Assembly: GCF_030209175.1 (NCBI RefSeq)
Contig: NZ_JARVSM010000001.1
Span: 434,001 to 498,000 of the forward strand
DNA: 64,000 bases
From: Pseudomonas sp. efr-133-TYG-5
GTDB taxonomy: Bacteria > Pseudomonadota > Gammaproteobacteria > Pseudomonadales > Pseudomonadaceae
Direction of reading: 5' to 3'
Notes under the pieces: model-generated
What the model saw: only the letters and a program-made list of their open reading frames with translations
What the model was told of the DNA's origin: nothing
Database searches by the model: none
In this document: positions 16,920 through 26,558 of the stretch, one piece after another
Layout: each line of letters begins with the position of its first letter
Numbering within the stretch: position 1 is the first letter of the stretch
Made by a program: the position numbers and the translations under genes

Positions 16920-18371
16920 ATGAGCACAATCCATGACCAGGCAATGAATTACGTCTACCAGCAAGTGTTGCAACGCTTGCTGAGTTTCTTCTCGCGCGCC
17001 GAGCGCACGGCCTTGCAATTGCTGATTCAGCGACTGGCGGTTGCCGCCGGCGGCATGGAGCGCATCGGCAGCTTCAAAGTGCTGGTGGTGCAATCGGGCA
17101 CGCGGGACAGCTGCTACACCCTGGCCCTGATGCGCGCCGCCCAACTGAGCATTGCCGGGCGTGCACCGGCCACGTTCCAGCTGCGGGTGGCGACCCTGCG
17201 CTGGAACGGCATGGCGGCGCCGGCGCTGCAGAACATGCATCGCAGTTTCAGTGCGCTGTTCCTGTACGACGATCCACGGGTCGAATTGCTCATGGTCGAC
17301 GATCGGGAAGTGCTGCCATTCGATTATCAGGCTCCGGTCAGCGAGGCGGGCAGCGAGGCCAATCGGGTCAACCTGCTGATGATGGCGCACCGTCGTGCCT
17401 GCGACGAAGTGCGGGAACTGTGGGATGACGTGTACCTGGCGACGGCCGAGTTCTACGGGCAGATCGCGCGTTGGAACAATGGCGTCGACGCGCTGGTCGG
17501 CAGCGAACCGTTGCCGCGTCAGCGGCAGTTTCTCGAAGGGCTGAACCGCGCCGTGCAGAAGGCCGGTATCGGTGCGTTACCGGCAAGCGCCGGCAGTTTC
17601 GATGATTTGTTCGTCGTCCTGGACGGGCTCGGCGGTGACGGTTATCGCGAGTTCTATTCCGATAACGAACGTACCCCGTGGCGTCCGGCAGGCCAGTTCG
17701 AGGCGTGCCGGCGCACCAGCTTCATCGATATCCACGACATGGTGGTCGGCAAACTCGAGGAGCGTTGGCCGCTGCTCACGGATTTCCTCGGTTTTCACGC
17801 CGAAGAAATGGCCCTGCATCTGGGCGAGAGTGACTATGTCGACCCGCTGATAGCGGCGCACTTGCGCGGTATGCAGGCCAGCTACATCGAGGGCGGGGCG
17901 TACGCCGATGGCATCGCCGAGCACCTCAAGCAGTGCCTCGCGACCATGCGCCGCAAACAAGTGCCGGAACCGGTCTGCGAACGCCTGCTGGCCACCCTCG
18001 GTAACCTGCGCGACCACGATGAGCAGCGCGTGCTGGCTGCACAATGCCTGCAACAGAGCTTCGGCCTCAGCGAGGCTCAAGTCGTCTGCCTGCTGTTTGC
18101 GCCCTTTATCGACGGTGGCGCCGGGCTCGAACGCTTCCTGCGCAGTTGCCACCCCGGCATGCTGGTAGCGATGCCTGACCTGCACCGGGCGATGCAAGGG
18201 CTGCATGCGCCGGAGCAGGTTCTGCACTGGATGAGCGATGTCAGCGGCCTGCCGGTGAAGTTGATCGGGCGGCTGTACGCCATGGCGCCGCTGCGCATGG
18301 ATGCAGCGCCGGCGAACCGCGAATTCGACGAGGCCGACGCGGTAGCGAGCGACCGTTCGGCGGAAGGCTGA
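16920..18371 (+). CDS. Unrecognised 483-aa protein beside a MocR regulator
   Basis: I do not recognise this protein. It is soluble, with no signal peptide or membrane segment. It opens with a helical region (STIHDQAMNYVYQQVLQRLLSFFSRAERTALQLLIQRLAV), then a mixed alpha/beta part with strand-like FKVLVVQSG and VELLMVDDREVLPFDY. The C-terminal third is mostly helical, with HLKQCLATMRRK and ESDYVDPLIAAHLRGMQASY. The ATG at 16920 has GGGTGA eight bases ahead, while the frame's first ATG at 16890 has no ribosome site. The MocR gene follows 49 bp later on the same strand, so the pair is likely one operon, and the regulator may control or respond to this protein's activity. Codon use is like the host. 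Confidence 0.7.
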   Translation: MSTIHDQAMNYVYQQVLQRLLSFFSRAERTALQLLIQRLAVAAGGMERIGSFKVLVVQSGTRDSCYTLALMRAAQLSIAGRAPATFQLRVATLRWNGMAAPALQNMHRSFSALFLYDDPRVELLMVDDREVLPFDYQAPVSEAGSEANRVNLLMMAHRRACDEVRELWDDVYLATAEFYGQIARWNNGVDALVGSEPLPRQRQFLEGLNRAVQKAGIGALPASAGSFDDLFVVLDGLGGDGYREFYSDNERTPWRPAGQFEACRRTSFIDIHDMVVGKLEERWPLLTDFLGFHAEEMALHLGESDYVDPLIAAHLRGMQASYIEGGAYADGIAEHLKQCLATMRRKQVPEPVCERLLATLGNLRDHDEQRVLAAQCLQQSFGLSEAQVVCLLFAPFIDGGAGLERFLRSCHPGMLVAMPDLHRAMQGLHAPEQVLHWMSDVSGLPVKLIGRLYAMAPLRMDAAPANREFDEADAVASDRSAEG

Positions 18372-18420
18372 GCGTGAACAGCATGCGCGGCGCGGCGTTG
18401 CGTCCTGTGGATGCCGGCTT

Positions 18421-19821
18421 ATGAAAGCCCCGCGAGAAACCGACTTTGCTTATCAGGCCGTCTACCGTTACCTGAATCAACTGATCAACGAGCCGCAAAG
18501 CCACGGCGAAGTGCGCCTGCCGTCATTGCGGCAACTGTCCGAGCGACTGGGGGTGTCGATTTCCACCATTCAGTACGCGTATTCGTTACTGGAGAAGGAA
18601 GGGCGGGTGTATTCGGTGGCCAAGTCCGGCTACTACGCTCAGGCCGTACCCAGCAGCGCTGCCCCGGGTAGCAGCGGCGACCTGCTGGAGAACATTTACG
18701 TCAACGCCCGGCGGCCTGGCATGCGGGTGTTGAGCGCGGATGATCCGGCCGCGCTGCAGCCACTGGACAGCCCGCTGCTGATGCTCGAACGCGAACTGCT
18801 GCGGCAATACCCTCGACAACCGCAATGGCTCAGCCAGCCTTGCGGAGAAGCGGAGTTGCGCACAGTGCTGGCGGCGCGCTTCACTACCTCGCCCGCCCAT
18901 TGCTGGCATGCCGAAGATGTCTATATCGGTGCCGATCTGCGCGGGGTGCTGGAGATTCTGATCAGCGTGCTCGGTCTGCGCCAGTCGACGATGGTGGTCG
19001 AATCGCCCTGCGACTGGGTGATTCTGCGCCTGCTCAAGAGCGCTGAAGTGCGGGTCATCGAATTGCCGCTGGAGGCGGGCGGGGTGCTTGATCCGCAGCG
19101 CCTGGAAGCACTGCTCAAGACCGAGACGGTGCGTCTGATCCTGTTGTCGTCGAAGCTGAACATGCCCTGCGGCAGCCTGATTTGCGAGGACAATCGCCAT
19201 GTCATCGCCCATCTGCTGGCGTATCACGGCACCTGGGTATTGGAGAACGACTGCTACAGCGAGCTGGATGACGACGGCGAAGGGCAGCGCTTGCGGGATC
19301 TGCTCGACCCTGAGCGGCTGCTGGTGTTTTCCACCTTCGAAAAGTTCATGGGAGTGGAAGCACCGTACGGGTTTGTTCTGGCCCGTGCGTGGCGCAGCGA
19401 GTTGCAGCGGCATTTCCTGCTGCGCTCATTCCGCCTGTCGCCGGTACGGCAGAAAGCGATCGCCCGCCTGTACAACGGCGGACGCATTGACCAGCACCTG
19501 TTGATTCTGCGCCGGCTCCTGAAAGAACGCCGCACGCAGCTGATCCAGCTGTTGCGCGAGCGCCTCGGGGAATCGCTGCACATCGTCGAACCGCAGGGCG
19601 GGGCGACGGTGTGGCTGCGTTCGTTGCGCCAGGTCGACATGGCGCTGGTGTTCCAGCGCCTGCTCTCACAGCAGGTGATTATCGCGCCGGGCGAGCTGTT
19701 CAGTTTGCACGGACTGCACGCGCAGCACTTGCGCCTGAGCCCCATCGGCTACGCTGACGAAGAACTGGCCGGAGTCGTCGGACTGCTGGGCGATGCCTTG
19801 CGTCTGGCGCCTGGTGAATGA
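18421..19821 (+). CDS. MocR/GntR-type regulator with aminotransferase-like domain
   Basis: A 466-aa protein. Residues 1-80 form a GntR winged helix (RLPSLRQLSERLGVSISTIQYAYSLLEKEGRVYSVAKSGYYA). The rest is a fold-type I aminotransferase domain, as in PdxR, GabR and TauR, which use PLP to sense metabolites. The segment WVLENDCYSEL keeps the Asp expected to bind the PLP ring nitrogen, and STFEKFMGVEAPYGFV keeps a Lys where the Schiff base forms. The Arg normally found a few residues later (G-L-R-x-G) is not present. It therefore may bind PLP less tightly or use another ligand. It lies 49 bp after the 483-aa gene and 106 bp before pgm. No ribosome site is clear before the ATG. Confidence 0.85.
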   Translation: MKAPRETDFAYQAVYRYLNQLINEPQSHGEVRLPSLRQLSERLGVSISTIQYAYSLLEKEGRVYSVAKSGYYAQAVPSSAAPGSSGDLLENIYVNARRPGMRVLSADDPAALQPLDSPLLMLERELLRQYPRQPQWLSQPCGEAELRTVLAARFTTSPAHCWHAEDVYIGADLRGVLEILISVLGLRQSTMVVESPCDWVILRLLKSAEVRVIELPLEAGGVLDPQRLEALLKTETVRLILLSSKLNMPCGSLICEDNRHVIAHLLAYHGTWVLENDCYSELDDDGEGQRLRDLLDPERLLVFSTFEKFMGVEAPYGFVLARAWRSELQRHFLLRSFRLSPVRQKAIARLYNGGRIDQHLLILRRLLKERRTQLIQLLRERLGESLHIVEPQGGATVWLRSLRQVDMALVFQRLLSQQVIIAPGELFSLHGLHAQHLRLSPIGYADEELAGVVGLLGDALRLAPGE

Positions 19822-19927
19822 GCGTGAAAAACAGTCAGGAAGGCCCGGATAGATCTCATCGCACTGCGGTCAAACTGCCAGTAAACTGCGCGGTATTTCT
19901 CGAACCACTCTGACTCAGAGGTTTTGC

Positions 19928-21574
19928 ATGACACTCAGTCCTTTTGCGGGCAAACCGGCACCGGCATCCTTGTTGGTCGACATCCCGCGACTGGTAACGG
20001 CTTATTACACCGGCCAACCCGACGCCTCGATCTCTACCCAGCGTGTAGCGTTCGGTACCTCCGGGCACCGGGGCAGTTCCTTCGACTTGAGTTTCAACGA
20101 ATGGCACGTCCTGGCCATCAGCCAGGCGATCTGCCTGTATCGTGAGGCCCAGGGCATCACCGGTCCGCTGTTCGTCGGTATCGATACGCACGCCCTGTCG
20201 ACACCCGCCGGAGCCAGTGCGCTGGAAGTGCTCGCCGCCAATGGCGTGACGGTGATGATCGCCGAAGGCGATGAATACACGCCGACACCCGCCGTGTCCC
20301 ACGCCATTCTCTGCTACAACCGGGGTCGTACTTCCGGCCTGGCCGACGGTATCGTCATCACCCCGTCGCACAACCCGCCACAAAGCGGTGGCTACAAATA
20401 CAACCCCACCAACGGCGGCCCGGCCGATACCCACATCACTAAGTGGATCGAAGCCAAGGCCAACGAACTGCTGGCCAACAAACTGGCCGGGGTCAAGCGC
20501 ATCAGCTACGAGCAGGCGCTGAAGGCCAGTACCACGCACCGCCACGACTACCTCAACACCTACGTCGCCGACCTGATCAACGTGATCGATTTCGATGCCA
20601 TTCGTGACGCCAAGCTGCGTCTGGGTGTCGATCCGCTGGGCGGCGCCGGTGTGCGCTACTGGTCGGCGATTGCCGAGCACTATCGCCTCGACCTGGATGT
20701 GGTCAACAAGGACGTCGACGCGACCTTCCGCTTCATGACGGTCGACTGGGACGGCCAGATCCGCATGGACCCGTCGTCCAGCCACGCCATGCAAGGCCTG
20801 ATCGGCCTGAAAGAGCGCTTCGATGTCGCCTTCGCCTGCGACCCGGACCATGATCGCCACGGTATCGTGACGCCGTCCGGTGGTTTGCTGGCGCCGAACA
20901 ACTACCTGGCGGTCGCCATCGATTACCTGTTCCAGAACCGTCCGCAATGGCGTGCCGATGCGGCCGTGGGCAAGACCGTGGTCAGCAGCGGTCTGATCGA
21001 TCGCGTGGCCAAGCGCCTCGGCCGGCGTCTGTACGAAGTGCCGGTCGGTTTCAAATGGTTCGCTGATGGTCTGTTCGACGGTTCGCTGGGCTTTGGCGGC
21101 GAGGAGAGCGCCGGTGCGTCGTTCCTGCGCAAGGATGGCGGCGTCTGGAGCACCGACAAGGACGGCCTGATCCCGGCGCTGCTGGCGGCGGAAATGACTG
21201 CGCGTACCGGTCGTGACCCAAGCCAGGCCTACCGGGCGCTCACGGACGAACTGGGCGAACCGTTCTCGGTGCGCGTGGACGCCAAGGCCGATCCGCAGCA
21301 GAAGGCACTGCTGAGCAAACTGTCGCCGGATCAGGTGACTTCGACCGAACTGGCCGGAGAGAAGATCCAGCACATCCTCAGCCACGCACCGGGCAACGAC
21401 CAGGCCATTGGTGGTCTGAAAGTGATGACGGAAAACGGCTGGTTCGCCGCTCGTCCGTCGGGCACTGAAGACATCTACAAGATCTACGCCGAGAGTTTCA
21501 TCGGCGACGACCACCTCAAGCAACTGGTGGCCGAAGCGCAAACGCTGGTGGACGGTGCCATTTCCGCGAAGTGA
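19928..21574 (+). CDS. pgm: Alpha-D-glucose phosphoglucomutase
   Basis: A 548-aa enzyme interconverting glucose-1-phosphate and glucose-6-phosphate, linking glycogen, trehalose and cell-surface sugar nucleotide synthesis to central metabolism. All four family signatures are present: the phosphoserine loop TPSHNPP with Ser147, the metal loop DPDHD at 305-309, the sugar-binding GGEESAG, and the phosphate-binding RPSGTE near the C-terminus. The length is normal for the bacterial Pgm type, distinct from AlgC. AGAGG lies seven bases before the ATG. It has its own strong terminator and a gap ahead of it, so it is probably monocistronic. Confidence 0.95.
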   Translation: MTLSPFAGKPAPASLLVDIPRLVTAYYTGQPDASISTQRVAFGTSGHRGSSFDLSFNEWHVLAISQAICLYREAQGITGPLFVGIDTHALSTPAGASALEVLAANGVTVMIAEGDEYTPTPAVSHAILCYNRGRTSGLADGIVITPSHNPPQSGGYKYNPTNGGPADTHITKWIEAKANELLANKLAGVKRISYEQALKASTTHRHDYLNTYVADLINVIDFDAIRDAKLRLGVDPLGGAGVRYWSAIAEHYRLDLDVVNKDVDATFRFMTVDWDGQIRMDPSSSHAMQGLIGLKERFDVAFACDPDHDRHGIVTPSGGLLAPNNYLAVAIDYLFQNRPQWRADAAVGKTVVSSGLIDRVAKRLGRRLYEVPVGFKWFADGLFDGSLGFGGEESAGASFLRKDGGVWSTDKDGLIPALLAAEMTARTGRDPSQAYRALTDELGEPFSVRVDAKADPQQKALLSKLSPDQVTSTELAGEKIQHILSHAPGNDQAIGGLKVMTENGWFAARPSGTEDIYKIYAESFIGDDHLKQLVAEAQTLVDGAISAK

Positions 21575-21601
21575 TGGCGGCGTAGCGACTGGCAATAAAA
21601 A

Positions 21602-21632
21602 GGGGCGACCACAGCGGTCGCCCCTTTTTTTT
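21602..21632 (+). terminator. Terminator between pgm and the pirin gene
   Basis: The stem GGGGCGACC/GGTCGCCCC with a 5-nt loop is followed by eight T, 28 bp after the pgm stop. Five A immediately precede the stem, so it can also serve the convergent pirin gene. Confidence 0.9.
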
Positions 21633-21649
21633 GTCGTTGCTGGGCCGAA

Positions 21650-22345
21650 TCAGGCCAGATCCACCAGGACAATTTCGCTGTCTTCGATGGCGGTGACGCT
21701 CAGCACGGACTCCTCGGCCACGGCAACTCCGTCGCGAGCTTGTGCGCGCAAGCCATTGACTTCAATTACGCCGGTGGCAGGCACCAGGTAGGCACGGCGC
21801 CCGGCATCGAGGCGATATTGCGCGGTTTCGCCAGCCTTGATCGTCGCCGCCACCAGACGGGCATCGGCGCGAATGCGCAGGCTCTGGTCATCGCCGTCCT
21901 TGCCGCTGGCCAGGGTCACGAAGCCTTCGCGCTCACCTTTGGGAAACGGTTTGGCGCCCCAGGACGGCGGTGCTCCGGTTTCGGTCGGCAGAATCCAGAT
22001 CTGGAAGATCCGCGTTTCCTTCGCCTCGAGGTTGTATTCGCTGTGCGCAATGCCGGTGCCGGCGCTCATCACCTGCACGTCACCCGCTTCGGTGCGGCCC
22101 TTGTTGCCCAGGTTGTCCTGGTGGGTGATTGCACCTTCACGGACGTAAGTGATGATTTCCATGTCACGGTGCGGGTGCGTCGGAAAACCCGTGCCGGGCG
22201 CAATGATGTCGTCGTTCCATACCCGCAGGTTGCCCCAGTTCATGCGCTGTGGGTCGTGATACTCGGCGAACGAAAAGTGGTGATGGGCATCCAACCAGCC
22301 GTGATGGGCGCCGCCCAGCGAGCTGAAAGGTCTGAGTTCAAGCAT
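21650..22345 (-). CDS. Pirin-family cupin protein
   Basis: A 231-aa bicupin of the pirin/YhhW type. The N-terminal cupin has the metal ligands His57 and His59 (THPHRDME) and His101 with Glu103 (GIAHSEYN), so a metal site is complete. Some bacterial pirins oxidise quercetin and similar flavonols, while others act by protein binding; nothing here decides which. GAGGAG lies before the ATG. It is convergent with pgm and divergent from the helicase gene, separated from the latter by 278 bp with no other gene in it. Confidence 0.9.
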   Translation of the reverse strand: MLELRPFSSLGGAHHGWLDAHHHFSFAEYHDPQRMNWGNLRVWNDDIIAPGTGFPTHPHRDMEIITYVREGAITHQDNLGNKGRTEAGDVQVMSAGTGIAHSEYNLEAKETRIFQIWILPTETGAPPSWGAKPFPKGEREGFVTLASGKDGDDQSLRIRADARLVAATIKAGETAQYRLDAGRRAYLVPATGVIEVNGLRAQARDGVAVAEESVLSVTAIEDSEIVLVDLA

Positions 22346-22623
22346 GATCGTCTCCTCAATAGGTTCGTCATGGGGCGTAGCGCCTGGGCCACGAAGCGAG
22401 ACCGGTGGTTGATGACGGGCATCATCTATCAGCCACTCATCGAGAAAAAGCGCAAAAACCGCGGCATTCTGATCGAATCGATCGATATGAAAAACCTCGA
22501 ATCGATCTCATGCAACTTTCAATTCATCCGCTAAACCCATGAACCGCAAGCATTTCGCTAGAAACCATAAGCAAATGCGGCCACCATACTCACCAACAGT
22601 CGCAAACCCCGGAGTCCGTCAGC

Positions 22624-25098
22624 GTGGCGCAACACACCCCCGATCTTCCTCCCGAACTTCGCCCACTCAGCGAGATGCCATGGTTCAAGCGCCTGGCGGC
22701 GCGCTTCTTCGGCCACGGCCTGACCCGATTGCGTGCGCAGCACCGGGCGTCCTGGCTGCACGGGCAGGCGGACGGTTTTCGCAGCGGGCACACGGCCGGC
22801 GTGGATTACGGCTACAAGGAGGGCAAGGCAGACGGGTTGGAAGAGGGCCGCCAGGTCCTGTTGATCCGCGACAGTCGCAGCACCGAACATCGCCCGCCGC
22901 ACATCGACCACCATTTGTTCGACGACTGGCGCCTGCCGCTCACCGCGGAACTGAAGAAGCGCATGAAGGCCGACGTCGCCCGCTTGCTGCCAGCCCACGC
23001 TCAACCCAGCGCGGCGCAGTGGAAGATGATCTTCAGCGATACGCCGTCAACGTCGGTCATTGCCGGCGCTGGTGCTGGCAAGTCGACCACGCTGGTGCTG
23101 CGCATTCTGCTGCTGGTGCATTACCTCGGCTTCGAACTGGATTCGATGACCGTAGTGACTTTCACCCGTGAATCGCGCAAGGACTTCATCAGCAAACTGA
23201 TCGAGTTGTTTGGCCTCTGGGGACGCCCACTCGCGCAGCAACAGGCACGGGAGCTGGTGCGTACTTTCCACTCGCGAATCCTGCCGATGGTGCGCAGCCT
23301 ACCGGGCTTCGAGCGCTTGCAGGCGTTTGAGAACCTCAGCCATCGTCCGCAGGGCAGTGCTGATGAGGTCGACAGCAATCCCTTTGATCTGCGCATCAAC
23401 GACGCCCAGCGGCAACAGCTCAACGCCTGTTACCACCGCTTGTTCACTGAAGATGAGCGCTTTCGCCAGTTGATCCAGCCGCTGTCGCGGCATGCCTTGC
23501 AGTTGAAAGAGCTGGAGCGCGACCATCCCGACGTGCAAAAGCGCATCGCCGTGACCGAACTGGCGGCCAAGCGAGACGAAGAACTCTGCGACGTGATTGA
23601 AGATCTGTGGTTGCGCGCCGGCGCCTGGCCGATCAAAGGCATTCAACCCAAACGACAGACGTTCGAGATCAACGGCGCCACATTCCATAGCCATGGCTAC
23701 ATTCCCAGTCTCGATGCCTGGGTCGTGCTCGGCTTCGATCAAAGGGAAAACCCGCAGCTCTGCCGGCCCAATGCCAAGCTGAGCGTGCGCGCGGAGTGGG
23801 CGGTCAAGCGCACACTGTTTCAAGCTTTCTGCCGTAAGCCATTGATTTGGATGGATAGTTACGAAGCTTCAAAACGCGTTCTGGCGACCCTGGCCGGTGA
23901 TGCGAGCGCCGGTCCGGGCTTCGATTACAAGGTCAAGGGTGAACTGGCGTCTGCGCCGTTGCTCGACTGTTTCGTTGCTGCTGCCGGGTTTATCGAAAAC
24001 CTCGGGCTGGACGTGCCGGACGCAGTGGGACGCATGAGTTTCGCCAAGGACGATCCTGACCGGTTCTTCTTCGAGGCTCTGAGCCTGTTCTGGCGTGCCT
24101 TCGAAGATCACCTGCTCGACCAGAAACCGCCGGTGATGACTTACAACCGCATGTTCGCGCTGTTCAGCGAACACTCGCCGGAAAATCTCAAGCTGCTTGG
24201 CGACGAGTTGCTGCGGCCGCTTTCGCACCTGATGATCGATGAATTCCAGGATGTCTCGCCGCAGATCGTTTCCTGGATCCGCGCCAGCCTCGCAGAAATC
24301 CGCAGTCGTGGCCCGGCCATGCACGTCGGGCGAGGTGCGCAGCGCTCGTCGTTGCTGTGTGTGGGCGATGACTGGCAGTCGATCTACGGCTGGCGCGGCA
24401 GTTCGCCGAGTTACTTCATGGAGTTCAACAAGACGTTTGCTTCGCCGAGTACCACGCGGGTCATGCTCAGCGACAACTATCGCAGCCACCAACACATCAT
24501 CGACGCGGCGGAACACGTGGTGCGCGCGGCGCCGGCGATCCCCGGCAAGAAAGCCCGGGCGTGCGGCGCCGAGCGGCCATTGCACCCTGTCAGCGTGCTG
24601 GAGCGCGACGACCAGGCACTGGCGCAACGCGTGGCGGAGCACTACCGCAACGGCGATTCAATCTTGCTGCTTTATCGAAAAAGCAGCGATAAGTTATTGA
24701 TTGAACAGCATATTCAGTCAGTAGTTAATGTTGATTCGAGCTTGCCGTACGAAGCCCGGCGCCTGAAGCAGTTGACCTTTCACAGCGCCAAGGGCCTGCA
24801 GGCCGATGCGGTGTTTCTGCTCGGTGATTGCCAGCACTTGACCAGTTCGCCGTACAAGAACCAGGTTTATCGCATGGCCGGACTGGGCAATGCTGGCGAC
24901 AGCGAGCCCTACGACAGCGCGCAGAAAGACGAGATCCTGCGTCTGGCCTACGTCGGCATTACTCGCGCCGTTAGCCATTGCTACTGGTATGTCGAGCCAC
25001 AGGATACGCCAGCGGCAAATATGCCGCGTGCCTCTGATCGAGTCGCCAGAGACAAAGCGTTTTTCGCCGATCATCGGCCGCAGCCGAAACGCGCCTGA
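22624..25098 (+). CDS. UvrD/Rep-family SF1 helicase with N-terminal GxxxG segment
   Basis: An 824-aa superfamily 1A DNA helicase. Motif I is GAGAGKST at 148-155, motif Ia VVTFTRES, motif II DEFQD at 539-543, motif III GDDWQSIYGWRG, motif IV NYRSHQHI, and motif VI AYVGITRA. The set is complete, so it should be an active 3'-5' translocase. It resembles helicase IV (HelD) and other short UvrD relatives, with a long insertion between motifs Ia and II. Residues 47-75 have glycine at every fourth position (eight glycines), a pattern known from FliH rather than helicases. It starts at GTG 22624 with GGAG at proper spacing. It stands alone, with its own terminator. Confidence 0.88.
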   Translation: MAQHTPDLPPELRPLSEMPWFKRLAARFFGHGLTRLRAQHRASWLHGQADGFRSGHTAGVDYGYKEGKADGLEEGRQVLLIRDSRSTEHRPPHIDHHLFDDWRLPLTAELKKRMKADVARLLPAHAQPSAAQWKMIFSDTPSTSVIAGAGAGKSTTLVLRILLLVHYLGFELDSMTVVTFTRESRKDFISKLIELFGLWGRPLAQQQARELVRTFHSRILPMVRSLPGFERLQAFENLSHRPQGSADEVDSNPFDLRINDAQRQQLNACYHRLFTEDERFRQLIQPLSRHALQLKELERDHPDVQKRIAVTELAAKRDEELCDVIEDLWLRAGAWPIKGIQPKRQTFEINGATFHSHGYIPSLDAWVVLGFDQRENPQLCRPNAKLSVRAEWAVKRTLFQAFCRKPLIWMDSYEASKRVLATLAGDASAGPGFDYKVKGELASAPLLDCFVAAAGFIENLGLDVPDAVGRMSFAKDDPDRFFFEALSLFWRAFEDHLLDQKPPVMTYNRMFALFSEHSPENLKLLGDELLRPLSHLMIDEFQDVSPQIVSWIRASLAEIRSRGPAMHVGRGAQRSSLLCVGDDWQSIYGWRGSSPSYFMEFNKTFASPSTTRVMLSDNYRSHQHIIDAAEHVVRAAPAIPGKKARACGAERPLHPVSVLERDDQALAQRVAEHYRNGDSILLLYRKSSDKLLIEQHIQSVVNVDSSLPYEARRLKQLTFHSAKGLQADAVFLLGDCQHLTSSPYKNQVYRMAGLGNAGDSEPYDSAQKDEILRLAYVGITRAVSHCYWYVEPQDTPAANMPRASDRVARDKAFFADHRPQPKRA

Positions 25099-25114
25099 AT
25101 CCAGCGCCATGAAA

Positions 25115-25143
25115 AAGCCCGCTATCAGCGGGCTTTTTTTTTT
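25115..25143 (+). terminator. Terminator of the SF1 helicase gene
   Basis: The stem AAGCCCGCT/AGCGGGCTT with a 3-nt loop runs into about ten T, 17 bp after the helicase stop and just before the end of the convergent DUF1652 gene. Confidence 0.9.
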
Positions 25144-25155
25144 AAAAACAAAAGG

Positions 25156-25428
25156 TTATGCGTAGTTTCTAAGAGACTCCGGAGGAGTGAACGCCTCCAG
25201 TTCGTCTTCCACTGCTTCGATGATCCGTTCGACATCCGCCGCGTTCATCACCGTTGCGCAGGGGATGCCGGCGATGGCGATCATGGTTTCGCCACTGGCT
25301 CGATCGAACAGGCGCGCGATCATGCTGCCCGGTGCGTCCATCGTCGCTTCAAAACCCATGGGATGAAAATGCCAGCGCATCAGCTGGCAAGCGTTGGGAA
25401 ACGTGACTTTGCTTGAACCTTTATTCAT
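25156..25428 (-). CDS. DUF1652 small protein
   Basis: A 90-aa protein of the Pseudomonas-centred DUF1652 family, recognised by CQLMRWHFHPMGFEATMDAPGSM and the following GETMIAIAGIPCATVMNAADVERIIEAVEDEL. There is no signal peptide. Members are common in several copies per Pseudomonas genome and have no known function. It is a single gene, convergent with the helicase. Confidence 0.8.
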   Translation of the reverse strand: MNKGSSKVTFPNACQLMRWHFHPMGFEATMDAPGSMIARLFDRASGETMIAIAGIPCATVMNAADVERIIEAVEDELEAFTPPESLRNYA

Positions 25429-25691
25429 ATGTTGCCCGCCTGATTCATCGAGCGCTTCCCTTTGCTCATGTTAGGTGGGAAGAGCCTTCATTGGCTCAAC
25501 CGGTGACTGTTCTTAAAAGTAGCATCCGGATGTGAAATTCCCGTGAGAATTTTCAGTTCATTTGGCGATTGCAGTGATTTTTTTGATGTATGTCACGCTG
25601 GTTACAGCTTTCGCCAAAGTGCCATCACGGCTGGATCATTGAAGACACGCACGAAGTTGGGCAAGCTCGGTTCTTTTTCATCGAGTCCCCT

Positions 25692-26507
25692 ATGCACCCC
25701 GAAGACGACGGTCCGCAGCAGAGCCGGGCCACGGGCGAAACCGTGCTGCGCTATCACCTGTGCTGGAAACACCGGGATCTGGATGGCGTCATGGCGTTGT
25801 ACCACCCGGACATCCAGTACAACGACTTTTTCCAGAACCGCGTGCTCGCGCTCGACGAGCTGCGCGAATACGTGCGCGTCAGCATGCCGCGCGAGTCGGA
25901 CGAAGCCCTGGAGCACTGCGATCGCATCCGTATCGATGGCAACACGGCATTCATTCAGTACGAGGTGACACTGCGTGGCGGCGATGGCCTGGTGTCGTTT
26001 CGTTCCAGCGAGGCGATTACGGTCAAGGACGGGTTGATCTGGCGGGTCAACGAATATGCCTCGCTGGTGCGTACACAGACGTCCGGTGCGGCGGCGCCGA
26101 ATCAGCGTCCGGCAGCCAGTCGCCTGGGGCTGTCACCGCGCCAGTTGAGCTTCATGGCCGACGACCTGCAGCAATATTTTCAGCGCCAGCAGCCGTACCT
26201 CGATCCCGAACTCGACCTGCAACGGGTGGCGAAGGAGTGCGGTTACAGCCGCAATCAGATTTCCTACCTGCTCAACCAAGTGCTCGGGCAAAGTTTCTAC
26301 CGCTACGTCAACCAAGCACGCCTGCAGCACTTGCTGCGCTCGCTCGAGGGCGCCACGCCACCGCTGCGCATCGACGAACTGGCCTTCGCGGCCGGGTTCA
26401 ACTCGCTGTCGGCGTTCTACAGCTGCTTCCGCCAGCACACCGGGCAGTCGCCCAAGGCCTACGCGAAACAAATTTCTTTGCGGACACGCGCGCAAGACAG
26501 CGCCTGA
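25692..26507 (+). CDS. AraC-family regulator with NTF2/SnoaL-like sensor domain
   Basis: A 271-aa protein. Residues 15-125 resemble the NTF2/SnoaL fold: VLRYHLCWKHRDLDGVMALYHPDIQYNDFF, then FRSSEAITVKDGLIWRVNEYA. That fold is a cone-shaped pocket which could bind a small ligand. Residues 170-262 are an AraC double HTH, with LDLQRVAKECGYSRNQISYLLNQVLG and the second helix pair RIDELAFAAGFNSLSAFYSCFRQHTGQSPKAYAK. This pairing is less common than cupin-AraC. The ATG at 25692 was chosen because residues before it look random; no strong ribosome site is seen. It lies 51 bp ahead of the oxidoreductase on the same strand and probably regulates it. Confidence 0.82.
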   Translation: MHPEDDGPQQSRATGETVLRYHLCWKHRDLDGVMALYHPDIQYNDFFQNRVLALDELREYVRVSMPRESDEALEHCDRIRIDGNTAFIQYEVTLRGGDGLVSFRSSEAITVKDGLIWRVNEYASLVRTQTSGAAAPNQRPAASRLGLSPRQLSFMADDLQQYFQRQQPYLDPELDLQRVAKECGYSRNQISYLLNQVLGQSFYRYVNQARLQHLLRSLEGATPPLRIDELAFAAGFNSLSAFYSCFRQHTGQSPKAYAKQISLRTRAQDSA

Positions 26508-26558
26508 GGTCAGCCACTAGGATCGACGCCATCGAAAGCTTGATTGGCGGAGTCTTGC

